Notes: a model not told the origin generated them from the sequence alone. A stretch of 64,000 nucleotides of DNA from Hyphomicrobiaceae bacterium (GCA_008933705.1 WBUN01000017.1:1-64000); one strand, 5' to 3'; shown: positions 34,707 to 44,445, counted from the first letter of the stretch. Numbers and translations are program-made.

Positions 34707-35597
34707 TCACGCCGCTTCGCGGGCCGGCTCCGAGGAGGCGGCAGAACCAAGGGAAAGCGTCTCGCGTTCCACCTCGTCGATGGAGGGGCGCTCATATGCG
34801 GATATGGTCTTGCGGCCGTGCTCCAGCGCCACCTGAGGCATCGCGCCATTCATGAATGCCAAGAGCGTTTGCTTGACGATGACATACAACCGCATCTTCT
34901 TCTCCCGGATCAATTTGATCTTCGAGGCGATGGGCGAAACCACCGCGTAGGAGAAGAAGATGCCAGCGAACGTGCCGACGAGTGCGGCGCCGATGAGAGC
35001 GCCGAGCACCTCCGGCGCCTGATCGAGCGCTCCCATGGCCTTGATCACCCCGAGGACGGCCGCGACGATGCCAAGCGCGGGCAGCGCTTCGGATATGGTG
35101 CTCATGGCATGGTACGACTTGAGCTTGTCCGTGCGCATCGTCTGGATTTCCTCGTCCATCAAGGCTTCGATCTCGTGGGTTCGCGCGTTGCCGATGAGAA
35201 TCAGCCGGCAGTAGTCGCAGATGAAGATCGTGAGACCCTTGTTGGCGATAAGACTAGGAAACCGCTGGAATATCGGTGACTGGTCGGGGTCGTCGAAATG
35301 TCCTTCGATCTCATTGCGCGGCTTGCTGCGAAGCTCCCGCATCAGGAAATACAGCACCCCCAGAACGTCGAGATACTCGCGGCTGGACGGCACCGAGTTC
35401 TTGAACGCCTCTACGATGCCTTTGCCGGAGTCCTTGATCGTCTTGACCGGGTTGGCAACGACAAAGGTGCCAAGAGCCGCACCGCAGATGATCACGTATT
35501 CCCACGGCTGCCAGATGACCTCGACGTGCCCACCCATCGCCACGAAGCCGCCGAGCATGCAGCCCAGGGTAATGATGAGACCGATGACGATCGTCAC
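34707..35597 (-). CDS. motA: flagellar stator protein MotA
   Basis: The 296-residue stator subunit has four membrane segments: two at the N-terminus ([34 protein letters not shown]) and two in the second half ([40 protein letters not shown]). The cytoplasmic loop with [20 protein letters not shown] supplies the charged residues that meet FliG. The family Pro in [14 protein letters not shown] is present. First gene of motA-fliM-fliN-fliG-flhB, divergent from the DUF1217 gene across 164 bases. Confidence 0.95.
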   Translation of the reverse strand: MTIVIGLIITLGCMLGGFVAMGGHVEVIWQPWEYVIICGAALGTFVVANPVKTIKDSGKGIVEAFKNSVPSSREYLDVLGVLYFLMRELRSKPRNEIEGHFDDPDQSPIFQRFPSLIANKGLTIFICDYCRLILIGNARTHEIEALMDEEIQTMRTDKLKSYHAMSTISEALPALGIVAAVLGVIKAMGALDQAPEVLGALIGAALVGTFAGIFFSYAVVSPIASKIKLIREKKMRLYVIVKQTLLAFMNGAMPQVALEHGRKTISAYERPSIDEVERETLSLGSAASSEPAREAA

Positions 35598-35761
35598 GTA
35601 GCGGCTCCCGGTTGCGGTCAGGCCTGTGTGACTCTTAAGCGATTTGGGCTTGCGCGAAACTGATTTGGCGTTTCAGGCCTGCGCTCCACGCTTCATGCGG
35701 TCAGCTTCGGGCAAGGCCTCTGCATCACTCTGCTCTCCAACTGCAGAGCGGGGCACTCGCC

Positions 35762-36541
35762 GTGGTTTCAACGGTCGTCAGCTACGGAATTGTTTCTGGG
35801 AATCTGGAGCGATCCCTCAGTGCGACCGCGAAGAAGCCGTTGGTCGCGCGGGAGACGGAGTACTATCTGGAGAACATCCGCAACATCAAATCGATCGACG
35901 ACTTCATCGGCAACAACAGGATATTCGCGTACGCGATGAAGGCGTTCGGCCTTGAGGAGATGACGTACGCGAAGGCCTTCATCCGCAAGGTTCTGACAGA
36001 GGGTGTCGACAGCAGCGAGAGCTTTGCCAACACGCTGACGGACTCTCGTTACAAGGAGTTCGCCGAGGCGTTCAACTTTGCCCGCTATGGCTCGGCAACG
36101 ACGGCATTCGACCGCACGCAACAAGGGACCGTCGACCGTTACGTCCGCCAGGCGCTCGAGGAGGATGTGGGAGAGGATAACGAAGGCGTTAGGCTGGCGC
36201 TGTATTTCGAGCGAAAGGCCGACTCGCTCGTGAGCGCCTACGGCATCCTGGCGGATGCAGCCCTGCTCAAAGTCGCGCAGACGGCGCTGGGTCTTCCAGC
36301 GGCGACTTCGGCGCTCGATATCGAAAAGCAGGCGGCGCTCATCGATGCCCGGCTGGACATTGCAGACCTCAAGGATCCCGAGAAGTTGAAGACGTTCTTG
36401 ACCCGCTTTGCGAGCCTATGGGAGATCGACAATCCCTCGACCGTGCAGAGCTCTTCCGCCGTGCTGTTCGCGCAGCCGATCGAACTGGGCATCGGGCAGG
36501 ATCTGCTCGCCAGCCTGCAAAATCTGAAGCGGGGTGGTTGA
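35762..36541 (+). CDS. DUF1217 flagellar-locus protein
   Basis: A 259-residue, mainly helical protein of the DUF1217 family, found next to flgF in Rhizobiales flagellar loci. Typical stretches are ETEYYLENIRNIKSIDDFIG, NNRIFAYAMKAFGLEEMTYA, FIRKVLTEGVDSSESFANTL and RYKEFAEAFNFARYG. Its function is not established. Starts at a GTG, 164 bases from the divergent motA. The following flgF begins 3 bases after its stop, so the two are one unit. Confidence 0.85.
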   Translation: MVSTVVSYGIVSGNLERSLSATAKKPLVARETEYYLENIRNIKSIDDFIGNNRIFAYAMKAFGLEEMTYAKAFIRKVLTEGVDSSESFANTLTDSRYKEFAEAFNFARYGSATTAFDRTQQGTVDRYVRQALEEDVGEDNEGVRLALYFERKADSLVSAYGILADAALLKVAQTALGLPAATSALDIEKQAALIDARLDIADLKDPEKLKTFLTRFASLWEIDNPSTVQSSSAVLFAQPIELGIGQDLLASLQNLKRGG

Positions 36542-36544
36542 GGC

Positions 36545-37270
36545 ATGCAGACAAATCTCTACGTTGCCCTGTCGGCACAAATGGCGCTGCAGAAGCGGAT
36601 GGAGACGATCGCGCACAACGTGGCCAACACGTCGACAGCCGGCTTCAGAGCCGAGGAGATCAAGTTCGAGGCGCTGCTCTCGCAAACGCCTTCCGATTCC
36701 GTGGCATTTGCTTCGCCCGGCCGCACCTTCCTCTCCCGCGCCTCCGGCGAATTCGTGCGCACCGACAACCTGTTCGACGTCGCCGTGGAGGGAGACGCGT
36801 GGCTCGGCATCCAGACCCCGCAGGGACAAGTGTATACGCGGGACGGCCGCATGCGCATGACGGAGGCCGGCCAGTTGGAGACGCTCGGCGGCTACTCCAT
36901 TCTCGATGCCGGGGGCGCCCCGATCCTGTTGGACCCGAATGCCGGACCGCCGCAGATCGCCCGCGATGGCACGGTGACGCAGAACAACCGCCAGGTCGCC
37001 GTGATCGGCCTGTTTCAGATCGATCAGCGCGCAAACCTCAAGCGGTTCGAGAACTCCGGCGTCATCCCAGACCGGCCGGCAACCGCGGCCCTTGATTTCG
37101 TCAAGTCGGGGATGCGCCAGGGCTTCGTGGAGCGCGCTAACGTCAACCCGGTGATGGAGATATCAAGGCTCATCGCGATCTCTCGCGCGTTCGAGGCGGT
37201 ATCAGCCTCGATCAGCGAAACGGAAGCATCACTGCAGAGCGCCATCAGGACGCTTGCGTCCAGCGATTGA
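36545..37270 (+). CDS. flgF: proximal rod protein FlgF
   Basis: The 241-residue rod protein begins MQTNLYVALSAQMALQKRM and carries AHNVANTSTAGFRAEEIKFE, the FlgE/F/G-type central domain (GDAWLGIQTPQGQVYTRDGR) and the C-terminal VERANVNPVMEISRLIAISR with SISETEASLQSAIRTLAS. The order of motifs and the length fit FlgF. Second gene of the + strand unit; fliI follows after 126 bases. Confidence 0.93.
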   Translation: MQTNLYVALSAQMALQKRMETIAHNVANTSTAGFRAEEIKFEALLSQTPSDSVAFASPGRTFLSRASGEFVRTDNLFDVAVEGDAWLGIQTPQGQVYTRDGRMRMTEAGQLETLGGYSILDAGGAPILLDPNAGPPQIARDGTVTQNNRQVAVIGLFQIDQRANLKRFENSGVIPDRPATAALDFVKSGMRQGFVERANVNPVMEISRLIAISRAFEAVSASISETEASLQSAIRTLASSD

Positions 37271-37396
37271 GATGCGTGGACCACTCGAGGCTGCTGGAGG
37301 AAGAGCCGCGCTGAGCCTGCGGTGGCTTGGGCGCATTGAAGAACCTTTAACCTGGCTGGAGCTGCTCCCCTGACTGCTTCCAACGCTCTCCAGAGA

Positions 37397-38767
37397 TTGG
37401 AAAACTTCGTCTCTGCCAAGGCGATGGATCTGCCCATTGTGCAAGTGGGGGGTGTCGTCAGCGAAGTCACGGCGGCCTTCTGGCGCATCCGCGGTCTCTC
37501 CCGCAACCTCAAGCTCGGCGACCGCGTCGAGTTGACGAAGCGCGGCTCGGGTCAGCTCGGCGAGGTCATTCGCATCGATGCCGACAGTGCCACGGTCAAG
37601 CCCTTCGATGCGAAGCTGGAGGTGGGGCTTGGCGCGGTAGCGTGGCGGGTCGGTTCCGCCACGGTCAGTCCGGATACGTCGTGGAAAGGGCGCGTGCTGA
37701 ACGCGCTCGGCATTCCAATCGATGGGCTGGGCTGGTTGCCGCAGGGACACTGTTGCCTCCCCACAGACCGGTCTCCTCCACCGCCCTTGCGGCGCCGGCG
37801 CATCCAAAGCTGCGTGAGAACCGGCGTCAGAATCATCGACATGTTCACGCCTCTCTGCGCAGGCCAGCGCGTCGGCATCTTTGCAGGGTCGGGCATAGGC
37901 AAGTCGACGCTGCTTGCCATGATGGCGCGTTCCGAGGGGTTCGACACTGCCGTCATATGTCTCGTCGGCGAGCGCGGCCGCGAGGTCCGTGAATTCCTCG
38001 AGAACGCCCTGGCGCATGCGCGGGTGCGGAGCGTCACCATCGTCGCAACCGGCGATGAGAGCCCGATGATGCGACGCCTCGCGCCCAAGACCGCCATGTG
38101 CGCGGCCGAGTATTTCAGGGACAAGGGCGAGAATGTTCTATTGATCGTCGACTCGATCACGCGCTACGCGCATGCCGTTCGCGAGGTCGCGCTTGCGGCC
38201 GGCGAGCCGCCGGTCGCGCGAGGCTATACGCCGAGCGTCTTCAGCGATCTGCCCAAGCTGCTCGAACGAGCGGGTCCTGGAGAGGACGGCTCGGGATCGA
38301 TAACCGGCATTTTTGCCGTTCTCGTCGACGGCGATGATCACAATGATCCGATTGCCGATTGCATCCGCGGCACGCTCGACGGCCACGTCGTGCTCGACCG
38401 CGCAATCGCCGATCAGGGCCGATATCCGGCGGTGAATCTGCTGACCTCCGTTTCGCGGCTCGCGAGCACGGCCTGGACTGCCGAGCAAGGCAAGCTCGTC
38501 ATGAAGCTTCGGGAGATGATTGCGCAGTTCGAGGATACGCGTGATCTGCGGCTGATGGGGGGATACCGCACCGGGACGGACCCGGACCTGGACCGGGCGG
38601 TGGTGCTGATACCAAAGCTCTACGACGCCCTCAGGCAGAGTTCCGGCGATCCTCCAAGCGTGGATGCCTTTCAGGAGATTGCCCGAGCGTTTGCCGGAGA
38701 AAGTGGGCAGCCGCCTGCACCAGCCCAGGCACCACAGGCGCCTGCGCGGTCGGCTGTGCCCTCATGA
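37397..38767 (+). CDS. fliI: flagellar export ATPase FliI
   Basis: Hexameric ATPase of the export apparatus; the 456-residue protein has Walker A GSGIGKST at 164-171, Walker B in ENVLLIVDSITRYA, and the F1-like segments VGERGREVREFLE, EPPVARGYTPSVFSDLPKLL and GSITGIFAVLVDGDDHNDPI. The start is uncertain: a TTG at 37397 gives full domain coverage, but the frame stays open to 37340 without ATG or GTG, and a CTG at 37370 has GGAG 8 bases upstream. The C-terminal tail is Pro/Ala/Gln rich. Confidence 0.93.
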   Translation: MENFVSAKAMDLPIVQVGGVVSEVTAAFWRIRGLSRNLKLGDRVELTKRGSGQLGEVIRIDADSATVKPFDAKLEVGLGAVAWRVGSATVSPDTSWKGRVLNALGIPIDGLGWLPQGHCCLPTDRSPPPPLRRRRIQSCVRTGVRIIDMFTPLCAGQRVGIFAGSGIGKSTLLAMMARSEGFDTAVICLVGERGREVREFLENALAHARVRSVTIVATGDESPMMRRLAPKTAMCAAEYFRDKGENVLLIVDSITRYAHAVREVALAAGEPPVARGYTPSVFSDLPKLLERAGPGEDGSGSITGIFAVLVDGDDHNDPIADCIRGTLDGHVVLDRAIADQGRYPAVNLLTSVSRLASTAWTAEQGKLVMKLREMIAQFEDTRDLRLMGGYRTGTDPDLDRAVVLIPKLYDALRQSSGDPPSVDAFQEIARAFAGESGQPPAPAQAPQAPARSAVPS

Positions 38768-38792
38768 GGGAATAAGGAATTCACGCCGGCTC

Positions 38793-38848
38793 GTGTCCCG
38801 ATTCCGAAGTTCGCGGCTTGCTCTGAGCGAATTTCTCGATCATCACAC
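38793..38848. repeat. MITE-like inverted repeat, degenerate copy 2
   Basis: Left arm 38793-38814 (GTGTCCCGATTCCGAAGTTC...) closely resembles the left arm at 30646-30671; the right arm 38827-38848 matches its complement at about 15 of 22 positions. It lies between the convergent ends of fliI and the gene at 38884, where it could also act as a terminator. Confidence 0.5.
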
Positions 38849-38883
38849 CAGGTAGGCCAGGGCCGCATCTCGGCGATCCTGCG

Positions 38884-39348
38884 CTAATGCCGCGGAGCGC
38901 TTCGCGCTTGATCCTTCGACACGTAGGTGAGCTCTTGAATGAGCACGTCTTCGACCAGCCGGGACCCAATGCGCGCATTCACGCTCTCGACGATCCTCTT
39001 CGAGAGCTTGGGAAGATCCTGCTTGCGAAAGTGACGGAAGTCGACCTTCTCCTCGCTGTACATGGTCTTGAAGGTCTCATCGAGAATGTAGATGTCGGGC
39101 TTGATGGGGAGCCGGCCGGCAAGCTTCGCGTCGACCGTGAATATGAACTGGGCCATCACATAGCCCTGCAGCGCTCCATCGACGATGACGGGCACGCTGA
39201 TCATTCTGGTCTTGATAGCATCCGTGGTTGCGGAGGCTTTCTGGGGTGCGAGCGGTGTCGTGTGGCCCGATTGCCAGCTCACGGCCACATAGCTCGAAAG
39301 CAGTGTGACCACGCAGACCCAAAGCCCGCTGATGAGCAGCTTGATCAT
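38884..39348 (-). CDS. membrane-anchored hypothetical protein, flagellar locus
   Basis: A protein of 154 residues with one N-terminal membrane helix (MIKLLISGLWVCVVTLLSSY) and a periplasmic domain containing KTRMISVPVIVDGALQGYVM and AQFIFTVDAKLAGRLPIKPD. The single-helix plus small periplasmic domain layout is reminiscent of FliL but without clear sequence match. Its ATG overlaps the stop of the FlgN-like gene (ATGA), so it is the last gene of the flgE block. Family not recognised with certainty; a role in the basal body or stator is inferred from context. Confidence 0.65.
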   Translation of the reverse strand: MIKLLISGLWVCVVTLLSSYVAVSWQSGHTTPLAPQKASATTDAIKTRMISVPVIVDGALQGYVMAQFIFTVDAKLAGRLPIKPDIYILDETFKTMYSEEKVDFRHFRKQDLPKLSKRIVESVNARIGSRLVEDVLIQELTYVSKDQARSAPRH

Positions 39349-39803
39349 GCCCGGCCACCTGCGCATTGGGCCGAGTAGGTGCCGTCCGACTCCGCTTCGC
39401 GAATGGCATCGGACACGATCGTCGAGATCTCGCGCGCGGCCTCAAGATGCATCTTGAGGACGGAGCGGTTGACTTCGAGCTTCTGGCGCAGCCCCCCCAA
39501 GCGGGCGATGATCGCCCCGTCGGCTCCGCGGCCGGCGAGCTGACGCAGGACCTGGTTGAGCTCATGCAGGCCCTGGCTCTTGCGGTTGTTGAAGTCCCTG
39601 AGGTCGACCGCAGCGCGGCTTTGCAGGGCGGCGGTTTCCAGGTCAACGATCTCGGACAGTCGCAGGATGACCTTGTCCAGCAGGACATGCGCTCCCTGCG
39701 CCTTGTCGTGTGCGGTGACGGCGCCGGCCGCCATGCGACTGGGTGCCTCCGCACCGTTGCCAGTCCCGCTCTCGGCGCTCGACCGGAGATATTCCTCCAG
39801 CAT
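39345..39803 (-). CDS. FlgN-like export chaperone
   Basis: The 152-residue helical protein resembles the alphaproteobacterial FlgN-type proteins: a long central helix pair (LLDKVILRLSEIVDLETAAL, DLRDFNNRKSQGLHELNQVL) and RLGGLRQKLEVNRSVLKMHL. FlgN binds FlgK and FlgL before export, and both are encoded in the same block. No signal or membrane segment. The stop overlaps the next gene by 4 bases; it begins 3 bases after the rod-binding protein gene. The name rests on shape, length and context rather than strong identity. Confidence 0.65.
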   Translation of the reverse strand: MLEEYLRSSAESGTGNGAEAPSRMAAGAVTAHDKAQGAHVLLDKVILRLSEIVDLETAALQSRAAVDLRDFNNRKSQGLHELNQVLRQLAGRGADGAIIARLGGLRQKLEVNRSVLKMHLEAAREISTIVSDAIREAESDGTYSAQCAGGRA

Positions 39804-39806
39804 CGA

Positions 39807-40403
39807 TCAGCTCCGCTTGGGCGAGGATTGGACGCCGATCACGCTTGCGGCGTCGCGGTCACCGGTCGCGGGCGCAAGGTTCGGCAGCATGCTGAGCAGG
39901 GAAGGCGCGGGGCCTGTCGCACTGGGAGTCGCCGCCGGCGCAACAGCCTGGGGCATTGTCGCGGCAGCGTTGCCTCGACCCTGGGCAAGCTGCTTGGCAA
40001 GCCCGACCTGCCCGCTCTGTGCGAGCTCGGTTGCGAGCTTTTCGGCAAGCATGGATCGCCAAATCTCACCGGCCGTCCCCTTGCCGAAGACCGTCTTGGC
40101 GTTCTTCGGCAACATCGACTGGATGAAGCTCTGCAGAATGAATGCCTCGAGCTGCCCGAAAGTGTCCAGGCGCTTGCGCACCTGGGGCTGCAGCCCTGAA
40201 GCCGGCAGGCTGGAGGCGCCCTTGAGGGTATCGGCCGGACGAGCCTGATCTGCCTCCGTATTGGGACGCACCTCCGCCACCTCGAAGCCGCTGCCCGAGT
40301 TCACTCTCAGGCTCCGCAGGCGCTCGACAGCGGCTTGATAGCGGTGAGGGTCTACGGCGTTTGCAACGCCGAGGACGATGTCCGACGGAGGCGTAATGGC
40401 CAA
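39807..40403 (-). CDS. rod-binding protein, FlgJ N-domain/CheL type
   Basis: The 198-residue protein contains the rod-binding domain: LEAFILQSFIQSMLPKNAKT, GKGTAGEIWRSMLAEKLATE and LAQSGQVGLAKQLAQ. It corresponds to the N-terminal half of enteric FlgJ and to Caulobacter CheL; no muramidase half is attached, which fits the separate SLT enzyme at 16303. It probably caps the growing rod. The C-terminal 50 residues are Ala/Pro rich. A 62-base gap separates it from fliJ. Confidence 0.8.
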   Translation of the reverse strand: MAITPPSDIVLGVANAVDPHRYQAAVERLRSLRVNSGSGFEVAEVRPNTEADQARPADTLKGASSLPASGLQPQVRKRLDTFGQLEAFILQSFIQSMLPKNAKTVFGKGTAGEIWRSMLAEKLATELAQSGQVGLAKQLAQGRGNAAATMPQAVAPAATPSATGPAPSLLSMLPNLAPATGDRDAASVIGVQSSPKRS

Positions 40404-40465
40404 GGCGTGAATCCGCTGTTCTTTGATGCCGAGGACGAGTATGCCCGGACAAACTTGCGGGAGCC

Positions 40466-40852
40466 TTATGGCGGAGGGCTCGAAAGGCGATCGAGTATCT
40501 CTTGCAACAATGCGCGCTCGCTTTCGCTCCGTTCCTTCTGGTTGAGCTTGCTCGAAAGTCTTTCCGCGCGCTTGGCGAGTGCTGCCTGCTCCAGCAGCTT
40601 GAGGGCTTGAGCGTCTTTCCTGCGGCCGACTATCTCCGCCTGCTCCGAGAGCGATCGCAGACGGCGCGCCATCGTATCGATGAACAGCCCATGCAGCGCC
40701 GTATCGTCATTGAGGGCCGAGATCAAGTCGCGCTTGGCTGTCTCCAGCTCGGACAACTCCCGTTTCAGATCGGCGAGCCGCGCCTCCTCGATGTCGTGAA
40801 GCTGCTTCTGGGCCGACCGGATGCGGCGGGCACGCTGCGCGCGTGTGCTCAT
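40466..40852 (-). CDS. fliJ: FliJ-like export protein
   Basis: A 128-residue charged, almost wholly helical protein with coiled-coil heptads over residues 15-120 (HDIEEARLADLKRELSELET, RLRSLSEQAEIVGRRKDAQA). Size, coiled coil and position next to fliR suggest FliJ, the ATPase stalk protein; FliJ is poorly conserved, so this is an inference. The frame is open far upstream through fliR, but that region codes in another frame; the ATG at 40852 lies 5 bases after the fliR stop. Confidence 0.6.
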   Translation of the reverse strand: MSTRAQRARRIRSAQKQLHDIEEARLADLKRELSELETAKRDLISALNDDTALHGLFIDTMARRLRSLSEQAEIVGRRKDAQALKLLEQAALAKRAERLSSKLNQKERSESERALLQEILDRLSSPPP

Positions 40853-40857
40853 CGCGT

Positions 40858-41607
40858 TCAGCCTGCGGCGAGCCAGGCCATGAAGCCTGTAACGAAGAGG
40901 CGCAAGGTCTCGCCGATCGTGAAATAGAGCATGATCAGTCCCCCGGCGAGCACAAAGGGAAGCGAGATGAAGTACACGGGGATCTGCGGCACCAGCTTGC
41001 TCGCGATCCCGACCGTGAGATTGATGATCAAGGCGTAGACGATGAACGGGCTGCTGACCTGCAGCGCAAGGAGGAAGGCGCTCGAAAGGGCGTCGGTCAG
41101 CTTGCCGAGACTGAACTCGATGGCGATGAATTCGGTGACAGGCAGGGCGGAATAGGAACCGAGTAAGGCGCGCAGCACCTCCCAGTGCTGCTCCGTGAGA
41201 AAGAAAAGAACGGTCGCAGTCAGCGTCACGATGGTGGCGAATGCCGGCACCGGCTCGGAATCCTCGATGGGTGCCCCAGGCATCGTGCCGAAGCCGATGA
41301 ACATGGCGGCGGCGGTGGCCATGAACTGCAAGGCCATGAAGAACAGCCGTCCCATCAACCCGACGAGCGCGCCGACCATGGTCTCCGAGACGAGCAGCGC
41401 AAGCTGTCGCTGGGGAGAAAGATCCGGCAGCGCCTTCTGAAGCACGGGCACAAGCACTGGGGCGAGGGCGAGCGTGATCGCAACGGCGACAAAGAGGCGG
41501 ACCTGCACCGGAATGCGCGAGCTCGAAAACCCGGGCATCAGCATCAGACAGCCGCCGATTCTGCAGAACAGCACGAATGCGAGCAGGACTGTGTCCGGTC
41601 CGATCAC
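40858..41607 (-). CDS. fliR: flagellar export gate protein FliR
   Basis: A multi-pass membrane protein of 249 residues, part of the FliP-FliQ-FliR gate. Typical segments are [40 protein letters not shown] and [20 protein letters not shown] with [19 protein letters not shown]. The GTG at 41607 overlaps the flhA stop (GTGA) and gives the standard length; the upstream frame to 41883 lies inside flhA. About six membrane helices are apparent. Confidence 0.92.
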   Translation of the reverse strand: MIGPDTVLLAFVLFCRIGGCLMLMPGFSSSRIPVQVRLFVAVAITLALAPVLVPVLQKALPDLSPQRQLALLVSETMVGALVGLMGRLFFMALQFMATAAAMFIGFGTMPGAPIEDSEPVPAFATIVTLTATVLFFLTEQHWEVLRALLGSYSALPVTEFIAIEFSLGKLTDALSSAFLLALQVSSPFIVYALIINLTVGIASKLVPQIPVYFISLPFVLAGGLIMLYFTIGETLRLFVTGFMAWLAAG

Positions 41608-43694
41608 GAGATGGTGCCAAGCGACTTGATCTGAACGCCGCGTGCAATCTCCACATGCGAGAGCACGGGAAGGGTTGCAAATAGCCGCTCCATCACCATG
41701 CGAACGTAGGGCCGCGCATCCGGCGCAGCCACCAGCACGAACTGATGCCCCTGGTCCATGTGGCTGCGTATGGTCTTGGACGCCTCGGCACCGAACTGCT
41801 CGATGAGCCGCGGATCGATGTCGAATTCGACGACGTCGCCCTTGGCGTCTCGCTTGAGGCTCTGATGGAACGCGAGATCCCACTGATTGCCTAGGCGAAG
41901 GACCTTCAACACGCCGTTGTCGGCCAAGTCCCCGCAGATCTGCTGCGCCAGGCGCATGCGCACGTGCTCCGCGAGCTGCTCGGGCCTGCGAACGTGGGGG
42001 GCAATCTCGGCGATGGCCTCAAGGACGAGATGGATGTTGCGGATCGAGATGCGCTCCGCGAGCAGAAGCTTCAGCACGGCCTGTATGCCCGAATACGAGA
42101 TCTGCGACGGCGTGATCTCTTCGAGGAGACGCCGGTACTCGGGATCGAGCCTCTCCAGGAGCAGGCGCATATCCTTGTAGGACAGGAGCTGGGCGAGATT
42201 GTTGCGGATGACCTCGCGCAGATGCGTCAGCAGAACCGACATGTTGTCCACGGGCTTGAAGCCCGCACGCTTGAGATTGCTGACGAAGGTCTCGGATATC
42301 CAGACCGCCTTCATGCCGAAGGCCGGCTCCCTGGCGTCGTCGCCGGGCACATCCGGGCGAGGGCCTTCCCCGGTGATGACGAGGACATCCCCGAGACGGA
42401 GCTCCTCGCGCGCCACCACCGTTCCGTGGATCTTGATCTGGTATGTCTTGGGGGGCAAAGCCAGATCGTCGCTCAGCTTGATCTCGGGAACGACAAAGCC
42501 GTACTGCTTCGCAAAGCTGCGCCGCATCTTGGCGACGCGCTGCGCCAACTCGCCGTGCGCCTTCAGCAGCGCGCCCGAAATCTGCTTGCCGAGGCTGAGC
42601 TCTATCTCGGCAGTCTTGAGCGATTCCTTGATCGATTGCCTCGCCTCCTCTTCGGCCGCCTGCGCCGCTTCCCTCGCCTTCGCTTCCTCGGCGGCCCGGA
42701 CCTCGGCGCGTCGCCGCGGGATCGCGATGGCAATGGAGGCCATCAGGGCGGCCAGAAAAGCGAAGGGAAGAAACGGAAGGCCGGGGGCCAGAGAGAGGAC
42801 GAACATGACAAAGCTGGCGAGAAGCAGGGCCCGCGGATAATGCCCGAGCTGGCCGAACACCGCCTTCTCGGCAGAGCCTCGCGTGCCGCCTTTCGAGACG
42901 AGAAGGCCGGCGGCCAGCGAGACGATGAGGGCCGGAATCTGGGTCACGAGGCCGTCGCCGACGGAAAGCTTGGTGAATACGTCGGCGGCTGCCGACGGTG
43001 TCATGTCGTGACGGGTCACGCCGATCACGATGCCGCCGAAGACGTTCACGGCGGTGATGATGAGGCCGGCGATCGCATCGCCGCGCACGAACTTCGAAGC
43101 GCCATCCATGGCGCCGAAGAACGCGCTCTCCTCCTCGAGCTCGCGCCGCCGGCGGGTCGCCTCCTTGTCGTCGATCAAGCCGGCGTTCAGGTCGGCGTCG
43201 ATCGCCATCTGCTTGCCCGGGATCGCATCGAGCGTGAACCGGGCGCCGACCTCGGCGATTCGGGTGGCGCCCTTCGTGATGACGAGGAAGTTGACGGTTA
43301 CGAGGATGACGAAAACGATGGTGCCGATGACGAAGTCGCCGCTCATCACGAAGTTCGCGAAGCCGGCGATGACGTGCCCGGCGGCCGTGTAGCCCTCCGC
43401 ACCGTTGGACAGGATAAGGCGCGTGGTGGCGATATTGAGTGCCAGACGCAGCAGCGTCGCGATCAGCAGAACGGTCGGGAACGCGGAAAAATCCAGGGGC
43501 TTCTGAATCCACAGCGCCACCATGAGGATTAGGACAGACAGCGCTATGGAAAAGGCGAGGCCGACGTCGATGACCGCCGCGGGAAGCGGCAAGAACAGCA
43601 CCGTCAGAATGAAGACGATGCCGACCGCAAAGCCAACGTCTTGAGCGCCTCTGCGCTCCACTGCCTTGATACCGGAGGCCGTCGTCGTCGCCAT
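41604..43694 (-). CDS. flhA: flagellar export protein FlhA
   Basis: Largest gate component, 696 residues, standard length. The N-terminal half has about eight membrane helices and the FHIPEP signature with [19 protein letters not shown] from residue 157, preceded by VVITKGA-type sequence. The C-terminal cytoplasmic domain (from about 350) carries VRFGDLVV-type and [20 protein letters not shown] segments and binds export chaperones. Starts with ATG 89 bases after fliQ. Confidence 0.96.
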   Translation of the reverse strand: MATTTASGIKAVERRGAQDVGFAVGIVFILTVLFLPLPAAVIDVGLAFSIALSVLILMVALWIQKPLDFSAFPTVLLIATLLRLALNIATTRLILSNGAEGYTAAGHVIAGFANFVMSGDFVIGTIVFVILVTVNFLVITKGATRIAEVGARFTLDAIPGKQMAIDADLNAGLIDDKEATRRRRELEEESAFFGAMDGASKFVRGDAIAGLIITAVNVFGGIVIGVTRHDMTPSAAADVFTKLSVGDGLVTQIPALIVSLAAGLLVSKGGTRGSAEKAVFGQLGHYPRALLLASFVMFVLSLAPGLPFLPFAFLAALMASIAIAIPRRRAEVRAAEEAKAREAAQAAEEEARQSIKESLKTAEIELSLGKQISGALLKAHGELAQRVAKMRRSFAKQYGFVVPEIKLSDDLALPPKTYQIKIHGTVVAREELRLGDVLVITGEGPRPDVPGDDAREPAFGMKAVWISETFVSNLKRAGFKPVDNMSVLLTHLREVIRNNLAQLLSYKDMRLLLERLDPEYRRLLEEITPSQISYSGIQAVLKLLLAERISIRNIHLVLEAIAEIAPHVRRPEQLAEHVRMRLAQQICGDLADNGVLKVLRLGNQWDLAFHQSLKRDAKGDVVEFDIDPRLIEQFGAEASKTIRSHMDQGHQFVLVAAPDARPYVRMVMERLFATLPVLSHVEIARGVQIKSLGTIS

Positions 43695-43783
43695 ATCCCG
43701 CCCTCAGCGTCTCTCAAGTCCGGGAGAATCGCTGACGAACCTTGTGCGAAGGTTCTCGCCCCACCGCTCGTCGGCGTCCGAAG

Positions 43784-44050
43784 TCAGAACCCGTTCTCGA
43801 TGCGCAGGTAGATCTGCTCTGCAAACGTGTAGATCACAGTCCCGACGAAGGGTGCGGTCAGCGAGGAGACGACCAGGATGGCAATGATCTTGGGAATGAA
43901 GGTCAGCGTGATCTCCTGCACCTGCGTCAGCGCCTGCAGAAGAGCAATCGCAATGCCGATGACCATGGCCGCTCCGACCGCCGGGCTGGAAGCGACGATG
44001 ACCGTCCAAAGTGCCGACTGAACAATGTCGAGGGCGTCTGCCTGATTCAT
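43784..44050 (-). CDS. fliQ: flagellar export gate protein FliQ
   Basis: An 88-residue protein with two membrane helices (residues about 15-40 and 52-75). Diagnostic stretches: MNQADALDIVQSALWTVIVA, ALLQALTQVQEITLTFIPKI and FAEQIYLRIENGF. The longer open frame to 44482 covers flgD in another frame and is not real; the ATG at 44050 is 2 bases after the flgD stop. Confidence 0.94.
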   Translation of the reverse strand: MNQADALDIVQSALWTVIVASSPAVGAAMVIGIAIALLQALTQVQEITLTFIPKIIAILVVSSLTAPFVGTVIYTFAEQIYLRIENGF

Positions 44051-44052
44051 CT

Positions 44053-44445
44053 CTAGGCGACCGTCACGCCCGCTCCAAGCGGCACTTCCTGGCCGTTCTC
44101 CAGAATGGCCACGGCCCCGCCCGAGATGATGCGGACGGCGGCGATGGTGCCGGCCGTTTCGCCATCCGCGGACAACACGGAGCGTCCGATCAGACCTTCG
44201 GCCTGCGACAGGGCCGACGAGGTCATCAGCGCATCGAGCTTGGCATTGGTCTGGACGGCCTGCTCGACACTCGAGAACGACGCGAGCTGGGAGATGTACT
44301 GGGCCGAGTCGATCGGTTTGGTCGGGTCCTGATTCTTCATCTCCGCGATGAGAAGTCTCAGGAAGGCGCTGTAGTCGAGCGTGGCGGACTGCTGTGCGGC
44401 TGCGGTCGCCGTCGTCGTCTGCGAGCTTGTGCTTGTCACTTGCAT
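44053..44445 (-). CDS. flgD: hook-cap protein FlgD
   Basis: Scaffold needed to polymerise the hook. The 130-residue protein is the short alphaproteobacterial form: the conserved N-terminal region YSAFLRLLIAEMKNQDPTKP and SAQYISQLASFSSVEQAVQT is complete, followed by a compact core with LIGRSVLSADGETAGTI. The C-terminal Ig/tudor part of longer FlgD proteins is mostly absent. Its start lies 10 bases inside flbT. Confidence 0.92.
   Translation of the reverse strand: MQVTSTSSQTTTATAAAQQSATLDYSAFLRLLIAEMKNQDPTKPIDSAQYISQLASFSSVEQAVQTNAKLDALMTSSALSQAEGLIGRSVLSADGETAGTIAAVRIISGGAVAILENGQEVPLGAGVTVA

Noticed and set aside
32607-35279. 890-codon open frame on the + strand
   Set aside because: Antisense to fliG, fliN, fliM and motA, all of which are certain.
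41964-43532. 522-codon open frame on the + strand, and a 497-codon frame on the minus strand at 42019-43512
   Set aside because: Both overlap flhA, which has clear family motifs; the shadow frames are rich in Arg, Gly and His without recognisable sequence.
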